DNA from: Semisulcospira habei
Taxonomy: Eukaryota; Mollusca; Gastropoda; Semisulcospiridae
NCBI GenBank assembly: GCA_036245525.1
Contig: BTPG01000004.1
Location: 213,280,751-213,344,750, forward strand
DNA: 64,000 nucleotides
Reading direction: 5' to 3'
In this document: piece by piece, positions 54,960 to 64,000 of the stretch
Layout: every line of letters begins with the position of its first letter
How positions within the stretch are numbered: position 1 is the stretch's first letter
The notes under the pieces: generated by a model
What the model saw: only the letters and a program-made list of their open reading frames with translations
Told to the model about the DNA's origin: nothing
Database searches by the model: none
Made by a program: the position numbers and the translations under genes

Positions 54960-55165
54960 AGAAGCACGCTTAGAAAAAAACAATTACAACACAGATTATG
55001 AATGTCAAAATAGACAAACAAATATACAATTCGCTACTTATCTATAAACGCACTGACAAGATAAGTAGCAAATTGTATAGTTATTTGTCTATTTTCAAAT
55101 TTGTTGTAGCTGTATTTTCTAAGCGTGCTCAGTCATCTTTCTTCGTTGGGTTATTTCAGTCTGCA
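54960..55165. mobile_element. MITE related to 40562-40830
   Basis: AGAAGCACGCTTAGAAAA, ACAACACAGATT and AAAATAGACAAACAAATATAC face TAGTTATTTGTCTATTTTC and TTTTCTAAGCGTGCT; the centre holds GCTACTTATCT/AGATAAGTAGC. Confidence 0.85.
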
Positions 55166-55279
55166 TTTTGCACACTTGACAGTCACCTTTTTGGTCCAGA
55201 TTAATATAGTGTTTTGGTCCTAGGACCAAGGTGTATCACTGTCGGTAATATAAAACAGGCATTACGCCGCGCACGCACA

Positions 55280-55347
55280 TGATACACACACGTACAGTAC
55301 GCACACACACACGGCACACACACACACACACCAACACTCACACACAC

Positions 55348-55398
<51 letters not shown>

Positions 55399-55428
55399 CA
55401 CTCACACGCATACACTCACACGCATACA

Positions 55429-55489
<61 letters not shown>
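55280..55489. repeat. (CA)n microsatellite
   Basis: About 210 bp of CA with CACTCACACGCATA interruptions, directly before the ORF1-like element. Confidence 0.94.
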
Positions 55490-55491
<2 letters not shown>

Positions 55492-55496
55492 ATGAG

Positions 55497-56807
<1,311 letters not shown>

Positions 56808-57337
56808 GGGACAGAGAGTGAGAGAGCTTCTTAACTTGAGTTGAGACAGTAAGATCGGCGAGTGCATCTTTTGACATCATCAACAACAACACACCAGCGA
56901 CGATAAACTACGTCAAACAACACTGACGTATCGCTACGGCCATCACTTCCTCGTGCACTGCAGTTGACTGACTATGAGAGTAACGATAGAGAGACTGTAC
57001 AGCACATAAACCTTGGCAAGAACATACGTACCTCCAGTACACCATCACGAGTTGACGCGGCCAAAATAGTCTCCTCTCATTACTTTCAGTGGCTCTTACT
57101 TTATGGCACGCTGCTATCCTTAGCTCCCGTATCCCCGCAAGCGTACACAATGCGCCTCAGCTCGCTCACAGGATTTAGTTCGCTAGTCACATAGGTTTAT
57201 AAAATGCTGCACAGCGTTTGGGGCCAAGAATCAACAACACATCGGTTTTAACTCCTTTAAATATAAACATAGGAAAAAAAGCACAAAAAACACGTTTAAA
57301 GAGACACATTATAACAGTTTATTAATTTTCTTTTCGG

Positions 57338-57632
57338 TTAACCCGTTCAGTGCAGAGAAAATCTTAACAACACCCAACTGCAGGACTGAGTCATAGATCC
57401 CCATGTGCCCCCGCAGTTGCGGGGGCTCATGAGGATCTATGCCAGTTGCTGACACCACTTTAAATTCATGTCCCTGCGATACCTAGTTTTATTTGTTTGT
57501 TTGTTTGTTTGTTTGGATTTTCTTGGGAGGTGGGGGAGGGGGTAGGTGGGTGGGGTGAGAAATGGGTGGGGGTGTTGAATGAACGAAGATTTAAGAAACA
57601 CGGTCTGCATCAGCTGGCACTGAACAGGTAAA
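57338..57632. mobile_element. family A TTAA-bounded MITE, full length
   Basis: TTAACCCGTTCAGTGC at the left and GGCACTGAACAGGTAA at the right. Hairpin 57388-57450 (CATAGATCCCCATGTGCCCC ... GGGGCTCATGAGGATCTATG) around GCAGTTGC. A G-rich GGTGGGGGAGGGGGTAGG tract lies inside. Confidence 0.85.
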
Positions 57633-58235
57633 CTCCTTTTTCAGACTGGTCATACAGAGAGGGAAAAAAAATTCATTATTTACTTTTCTTTCCAGCGGTG
57701 ATTTTTTTTTCTTATCTGTAATATATCTAGTTTGAGAGAGAGAGAGAAAAAAAAGGCTGTAGCCTGAAAGTTTAATAAATTGTGCTGCATTTTTTACCTT
57801 TTTATGGGTGTTTCTTTTTGTTGGGATTTTCCTCGCATTTTACACGTTTTAGTATGGATTTTATTTATGTAAAACTCTTGGTGTAAAGAAATCTTGGTGT
57901 AAATACACCTGGGTCTAACATTCCCAAAGTGCCAAAACCAACGAAAGCACGGCCTGCACCGAACTCCACCGCCTGAGCCTGAGTCTGCCTCTCTCCTCTA
58001 CCTGAAAGTCTGTAGTCAAACGCCCAATCCCCTCCATCTGCACGCGGCATGGACACATAGGCTCATGAGCCGAGGCAGCTTATTCCACCCAGCGTATACC
58101 TTTCTCTGTACAAGTCAACCGCAGTATATCGCGGTACCCGAGAGCTATGAAGTCAGTCAAACCGCGTTATTCTAGTGCTGAAGTGAAGAACTAAAACAAC
58201 AACAACAACAGCAATCAAACAAACACAAAAGAAAA
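57633..58235. other. non-coding stretch with MITE half
   Basis: 57765-57850 matches one end of the 40562-type MITE (TTTAATAAATTGTGCTGCAT). No gene recognised. Confidence 0.45.
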
Positions 58236-58239
58236 CGCT

Positions 58240-58345
58240 TAGTGGGCAAAAGGTCCTCGGGCCGAAGTCAACCTTAGCTGGCCCGCGCACGGCCCTGCGC
58301 GGACCAGCCGGCTGACGTCGGCCCGAGGACCGTTTGCTGAGACTG
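58240..58345. mobile_element. family C foldback, well preserved
   Basis: AGTGGGCAAAAGGTCCTCGG and CCGAGGACCGTTTGCTGAGA outside; GGCCCGCGCACGGCCCTGCG at the centre. Confidence 0.88.
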
Positions 58346-58446
58346 TGTTGTGTCCGTTACCGCTGTATACTGGAGCGCCTAACACTGAAACCGACCTATA
58401 TGTACATGTATTTCGTTTCAGTGCAGGCAGCAAACGCCAGACACTT

Positions 58447-58491
58447 CCAATTTGGACGGGAGCGTATATGATACTCTCCCGTCCAAATTGG
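58447..58491. repeat. small palindrome, perfect 16-bp arms
   Basis: CCAATTTGGACGGGAG (58447-58462) and its complement (58476-58491) around a 13-nt loop. Confidence 0.85.
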
Positions 58492-58587
58492 AATTGCCCT
58501 TCGTTGGATAAATAACGTTTTTTGGACTTGACTTGAGACAGCTAGACCCTATTGAAATCTCTTGGTTTGACTTCGCGAACGAAGATT

Positions 58588-59223
58588 TTATAGGGGCTGA
58601 CCACGACGTCTGCAGGCTTGTTCGTGGCTGAGGAGGCCAATCCGAGACAGGCAGGTTCGACCGCAGTGGCTGCAGGGGAAGGTATGGCCAGGGTTCTGAG
58701 CTGCGGCATCTCTGTTTTTTCTCCTGAGCCGCTTGTCCTTAAGGCTAGCTCTGTGAGAGTCCTCAAAGGAGACAGCTGCCTTGTAAATGGTCGAGCGCCA
58801 GGTGTCACGGTCCGCAGCAAGCGAAGACCACTGGTGGTGGTCGATTTGGCAGGCACTAAGTGACTTCTTGAGACAGTCTTTGTATCTCTTCTTTGGTGCC
58901 CCTCTGTCACGGTGTCCAGTAGCAAGCTCGCCGAACAGTGTGATCTTTGGTAGGCGATGATCCTCCATCCTGGAGACATGCCCCGCCCAGCGGAGCTGTG
59001 TCCGCAGCAGCAAAGCCTCGATGCTCACAGTTTCAGCCTGTTCAAGGACCTCGACGTTGGTGACATAGTCACTCCAGTGAATGCCCAGGATGGTACGCAG
59101 GCAGCGCTGGTGAAAGCGTTCGAGGAGTCGTAGTTGGCTGCGGTAGAGGGCCCAGGACTCGGAACCATACAGCAGGGTGGTGAGGACCACAGCTCTGTAC
59201 ACGCTGATCTTGGAAATATGCAA
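58588..59223 (-). pseudogene. C-terminal part of a non-LTR retrotransposon protein
   Basis: About 210 codons on the minus strand. LLYGSESWALYRSQLRLLER and FHQRCLRTILGIHWSDYVTN are the post-RT thumb region; RWAGHVSRMEDHRLPK and GAPKKRYKDCLKKSL follow, and the end has a zinc-finger-like CSHCGRTCLSRIGLLSHEQAC. Catalytic RT motifs are absent, so the copy is 5'-truncated near 59223. It belongs to a different LINE lineage from the CR1/L2-like copies. Confidence 0.87.
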
Positions 59224-59844
59224 GATTTATATACCCGCCCACCCCCCTCACCCCACCCCCTCCTGGCCCCGCCCTCCATTTCTACTCCATTGAATCCGCA
59301 TGTGAACGCAGCCGAGAAGAAACCCTTCAACTTTTATTTTCTTCACTACTTTAAATTCGTAGTTTGAAAACTGACATGTGTCCTTCGCCGTACAAGGAAC
59401 ACATAGTTACATGTGGCTGACACCCGGCGTTGGGGTATTTCGGCGTACATCTTATTGAGGCCGCTTCAGTTGTTTTCAGCGCAGGAATAGATATAAGTGT
59501 ATTTAACCACGTTGTAGTGAACACTGATCTCGAGCCCCTGCAGCCTTGAGGATGAGGATCCATGCTTCTTGCAGATGCAATGTATAGTTCTCAGGTTTAT
59601 GATCCTCTACTCCACTTGCAGACGTAAGGGAGTTCCATTGCAGACGATACGTCTTAACCGGCGCCTGCGGCCGCGGTGTATGTCAAAGTCCGCTCATATC
59701 TTTTCATTAAAAGATTAGCGTTCCGGCCTATCCATTTCCAAGAGGCTTTGCGCTTTTCTTTTTCTTAATTCCCCATAAGTTTACAATTTTACGGTTTCAA
59801 TAGTCAAAGGCTCAAACCGATGGCTTCCTCCCAAGGAGGGTCTG

Positions 59845-60955
<1,111 letters not shown>

Positions 60956-61253
60956 ATTAGAAGTAGGCTAAAAAATAAAATAAAAATAAAAATAAAAAAA
61001 CACTCCTAAAAACACACGAAAAAGTAACGGTTGTGCACAGGAGCAACCTAAAAACATAAATCTCCCAAAACTAAAAACCAAACTGAGGCGGCCTTGGACT
61101 GGGACACACGAGTAGAGTAAGAGCGGAACAATGCGGTATGGGAGGCCTTGCCCCTTCCCGAGGCGCTCTACTCTGAGGCGCTAGGCGCGACCAGACATGA
61201 GTGGATGTAAGCCAAAAGATGCGCAAGCAACGACAGACAAAAAGATAATTTTG

Positions 61254-61346
61254 AACCATTTGCGTGTCGGTAGCGTTTCGTTTTTTCGCTATGATTCGTG
61301 TACGAACAATCGCGACCAAAAACGTTACCGACACGCACAGGATTAA
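61254..61346. mobile_element. palindrome related to 34883-34975
   Basis: GAACCATTTGCGTGTCGGTA and GCGTTTCG face AACGTTACCGACACGCACAGG; the borders TTGA and TTAA suggest an original TTAA pair. Confidence 0.8.
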
Positions 61347-61417
61347 AAAGCGCTTCTTACAAACAGCATGATGACCACTCTCCTGAGAAATGCACGTGAA
61401 GAAGTCTAAAATAAGCA

Positions 61418-61480
61418 AGAGGCTTAGATCCTCATGAGCCCACACGACAGCGGGGGCTCATGAGGTTCTATGTCTCGTGT
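61418..61480. mobile_element. family A foldback core, diverged
   Basis: GCAAGAGGCTTAGATCCTCA and GGGGGCTCATGAGGTTCTAT. Confidence 0.78.
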
Positions 61481-61797
61481 GGTTTGATCATGTTTATTTT
61501 TTTCTCGGTGGAAAAAAAAGATTTTTTTTTTTAAAGACCAAAATACAACAAAAATAAACCAGAAGAAAAACTCAGAGTAATTACTATCACGTTGGCCACT
61601 TCAGTTTCACAAATGTGTTTCAAAGTATTGCAAGGACAAATAGTAACGGCATGCATATTTGCGTATGATTTTTACTAATGCAAGCAAAACACGCACACAA
61701 CAACTCATTAGGAAAAGAAACAAAAAAGCAGATAAATAAAGAACACACAAAGTAATAGATACAAATAAAATAACGAGAAAATGGGGCAGCTGGTATT

Positions 61798-62689
61798 TTA
61801 ACCCCCTTTACTGCCAAAAAAAAGTGAACACGATCAATCTGCAAGAGATATAGATCCTCATTAGCCCCCGCGACTGTGGACGCTCATGAGGATCTATGCC
61901 TCTTGCTGACACCAAGTTGTATCCATGCTCTCTGGACGGTTTGGTCCTTTGGTCGTTGAAAAAACAGTGTGTATCCATGCTCTCTGGACGGTTTGGTCCT
62001 TTGGTCGTTGAAAAAACAATGTGTATCCATGCTCTCTGGACGGTTTGGTCCTTTGGTCGTTGAAAAAACAGTGTGTATCCATGCTCTCTGGACGGTTTGG
62101 TCCTTTGGTCGTTGAAAAAACAGTGTGTATCCATGCTCTCTGGACGGTTTGGTCCTTTGGTCGTTGAAAGAACAGTGTGTATCCATGCTCTCTGGACGGT
62201 TTGGTCCTTTGGTCGTTGAAAAAACAGTGTGTATCCATGCTCTCTGGACGGTTTGGTCCTTTGGTCGTTGAAAAAACAGTGTGTATCCATGCTCTCTGGA
62301 CGGTTTGGTCCTTTGGTCGTTGAAAGAACAGTGTGTATCCATGCTCTCTGGACGGTTTGGTCCTTTGGTCGTTGAAAGAACAATGTGCATCCATGCTCTC
62401 TGGACGGTTTGGTCCTTTGGTCGTTGAAAAAACAATGTGTATCCATGCTCTCTGGACGGTTTGGTCCTTTGGTCGTTGAAAGAACAGTGTGTATCCATGC
62501 TCTCTGGACGGTTTGGTCCTTTGGTCGTTGAAAGAACAGTGTGTATCCATGCTCTCTGGACGGTTTGGTCCTTTGGTCGTTGAAAGAACAATGTGTATCC
62601 ATGCTCTCTGGACGGTTTGGTCCTTTGGTCGTTGAAAGAACAATGACTTCAGAAACAACAATGTACGTACAGTGACATGGAAGGGGTTA
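61798..62689. mobile_element. family A TTAA element containing a 52-bp tandem array
   Basis: TTAACCCCCTTTACTGCC at the left; CAGTGACATGGAAGGGGTTA at the right. Hairpin 61841-61905, then the normal flank TGTATCCATGCTCTCTGGAC..GGTCGTTGAAAAAACA repeated in tandem before the element resumes at about 62642 with GACTTCAGAAACAAC. Confidence 0.88.
61916..62641. repeat. 52-bp tandem repeat, 14 units
   Basis: CTCTCTGGAC occurs 14 times at a 52-bp spacing; units differ mainly at GAAAAAACAG/GAAAGAACAA. As 52 is not a multiple of 3 and the unit has no minus-strand stop, all three minus frames stay open for 235-271 codons; none is a gene. Confidence 0.95.
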
Positions 62690-62715
62690 CTGAATAATTG
62701 CGTTTTCAAATTCGC

Positions 62716-62920
62716 TTAACCCATATCATACTGAAGCTGAAAGCTTCAAATTTGCACACTGCCATATGCAAGCATAAGGATATAGACCAACGGCTTTGGT
62801 TCAAGGGTGGTGCCAGAATAGCTTGGCGCCTAGAGGCGCCAAGCTATTCTGGCACTACCCTTGAACTATTTTAGTCAAACTTATTTCACACACTGGTGTG
62901 TTCAGAATGATAAGGGTTAA
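62716..62920. mobile_element. family D-related TTAA foldback, 205 bp
   Basis: TTAACCCATATCATACTGAA ... AATGATAAGGGTTAA. GGTTCAAGGGTGGTGCC and AGAATAGCTTGGCGCC pair with the right arm around TAGA. Its shoulders differ from 22957-type copies. Confidence 0.88.
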
Positions 62921-63229
62921 CGCGGCCTGCTCCAGGACGGGCTTTGAATGCTAAATGCAGATACAATGTGTTTTCAGCGTGGTCGTGCCTCGACTGTCTT
63001 TTCTACCCTTCTGTTCACAATCCATGTGAGTAAGGAACGCTACAGAGATGTTCCATTGCCGCTGGTACGCGTCGGTGGAACCTTCTATGTACTCACAAAC
63101 CAGATAGGTGAGGCTATATCTGGTAGAATAGTACACACACCAAGGGGAATTACTCAGCGCTGGACATACACACAGTTAGGTCCCCTGCCCCCTCCTATCA
63201 GGCACCCAATCGCCAGCCCACAGAAAAAT

Positions 63230-63500
63230 ACACAGGTAACGAAACAAGACTATCATAATATATACATCCCTAAAAAAGGATGCTTCATGTCATGCTTTTA
63301 ACCTATGTCTTTTTCAAAATACACAGGTAAAGAACAATTGAGTAGTGCACCTTCTTGTTTGTGTAGGCCTATGTGTATTTCTTCTGCCTACTTCCTAAGT
63401 TCCAGAAAAAGACATGGAATATAGGCTAGACCTGATGCATTTTTTTTTTAAGGGATGTATATGGTAGTCTTGTTCTTTACCTCGGTATTTTCCTTCTATG
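63230..63500. mobile_element. inverted-repeat element, unassigned
   Basis: ACAGGTAACGAAACAAGACTA and TATATACATCCCTAAAAA (63233-63280) face AAGGGATGTATATGGTAGTC and TTGTTCTTTACCTCGG (about 63450-63488). Inner arms CCTATGTCTTTTTC and GAAAAAGACATGGAATATAGG pair too. Confidence 0.7.
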
Positions 63501-63656
63501 TACTCGTACAAAGGAGAAGAAGAGAATTTTACAACGTTCTGATTTATATAGTAAAGTTGGCCTTTTTGTCCCGCCTTACTGTAAGACATTAAAAACATGT
63601 ACACATGAGATGATTGCCTAAAGCAGGTCGCTTTCAATAACACGTCTTTGAAGACA

Positions 63657-63881
63657 TTAACCTCTTCCTCGCCAGTGTACGTACATCTTGTTTGTCAGAA
63701 AAGAAAGCTTTGTACATTGAAAGGACCAAAACGCGCCACCTTTCCAAAGAACATGGGAACAACATGGGCCCAGCAAGAGGCATAGATCCTCATGAGCCCC
63801 CGCAATTGCGGGGGCTCATGAGGATCTATGCCTCTTGTAGTTGGGTAGTGTTCACCTTTTCTTTGGCAGTGAAGGGGTTAA
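63657..63881. mobile_element. family A TTAA-bounded MITE, 225 bp, minus orientation
   Basis: TTAACCTCTTCCTCGCCAGTG and CAGTGAAGGGGTTAA are the borders. The hairpin 63773-63838 (GCAAGAGGCATAGATCCTC and complement) surrounds GCAATTGC with at most one mismatch. Confidence 0.92.
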
Positions 63882-63975
63882 ACATGTCACATGTTTGTCC
63901 GAAACAAGTTTATACAGCATTAACAATAGCAAAAACTGCACATCATATGTGGACTAAGAAGTTGAATTGATCTGC

Positions 63976-64000
63976 TTAACCCATTACACCCAGAGGCTGA
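63976..64000. mobile_element. start of another TTAA element, cut by the window edge
   Basis: TTAACCCATTACACCCAGAG then GCTGA resembles the left border of 62716-62920. Confidence 0.5.

Noticed and set aside
58542..58979. 145-residue minus-strand ORF
   Set aside because: Out-of-frame shadow of the LINE C-terminal region at 58588-59223.
61808..62709. Three overlapping minus-strand ORFs of 235-271 residues
   Set aside because: They arise from a 52-bp tandem repeat without stops; since 52 is not a multiple of three, each frame gives the same peptide cycle.
62948..63301. 117-residue plus-strand ORF
   Set aside because: It runs into an inverted-repeat element, lacks domain signals and has no splice or promoter context.

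Overview
The window is eukaryotic nuclear DNA, most likely from a marine mollusc and possibly a gastropod. That assignment is an inference. It rests on one host gene split into small phased exons with GT-AG introns, a dense load of non-LTR retrotransposons and tRNA-derived SINEs, very long CT/GA and CA/GT microsatellites, and no operon-like coding. Roughly 95% of the window is introns, mobile elements and repeats.

Host gene: on the minus strand, 18156-38162, I reconstruct a complete eight-exon TRIM45-type gene encoding about 988 residues. Domain order is RING, two B-boxes, B-box C-terminal coiled coil, filamin-type Ig repeat, and the Cys/His-rich tail typical of TRIM45. Every intron phase closes, including a 92-bp exon found only because the phases demanded it. 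A 61-bp TTAA-bounded palindrome lies inside the RING-coding sequence and adds exactly 19 codons. Seven introns (about 17 kb) are filled with a LINE, an RTE-type LINE, SINEs, minisatellites and foldback elements. Two weaker coding candidates lie outside: a possible exon at 49869-49954 and a short start-like ORF at 53409.

Retroelements, left to right: LINE copies at 4061-6330 and 6395-7917 (the second carrying a SINE with a 13-bp target duplication); a nested block at 10709-16807 in which a LINE is broken by a palindromic-element arm and by an L2-type LINE; a LINE at 24085-26765; an RTE-type LINE at 26963-29175 inserted into a palindromic-element arm; minus-strand LINE pieces at 45833-47036, 47313-47392 and 51691-52512; an ORF1-only retroelement candidate at 55497-56741; and a LINE C-terminus at 58588-59223. 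The CR1/L2-like copies share a 3' stem (CAACGG with CCGTTG, or CAAGGA with TCCTTG) just before AATAAAG and short tandem tails that often pass into long CT tracts.

Foldback elements: dozens of hairpins belong to a few families. Family A has a core with AGAGGCATAGATCCTCATGAG arms. Family D is a TTAA-to-TTAA element of 213-214 bp whose stem reaches 43-48 bp with a 4-nt loop. Family C has CCCAGTGAGCAAAAGG ends. Within a copy the two arms agree better than arms agree between copies, so arms change together. These TTAA-bounded palindromic MITE-like families, including the one read as protein inside the TRIM45 RING, are the most distinctive feature of the window.
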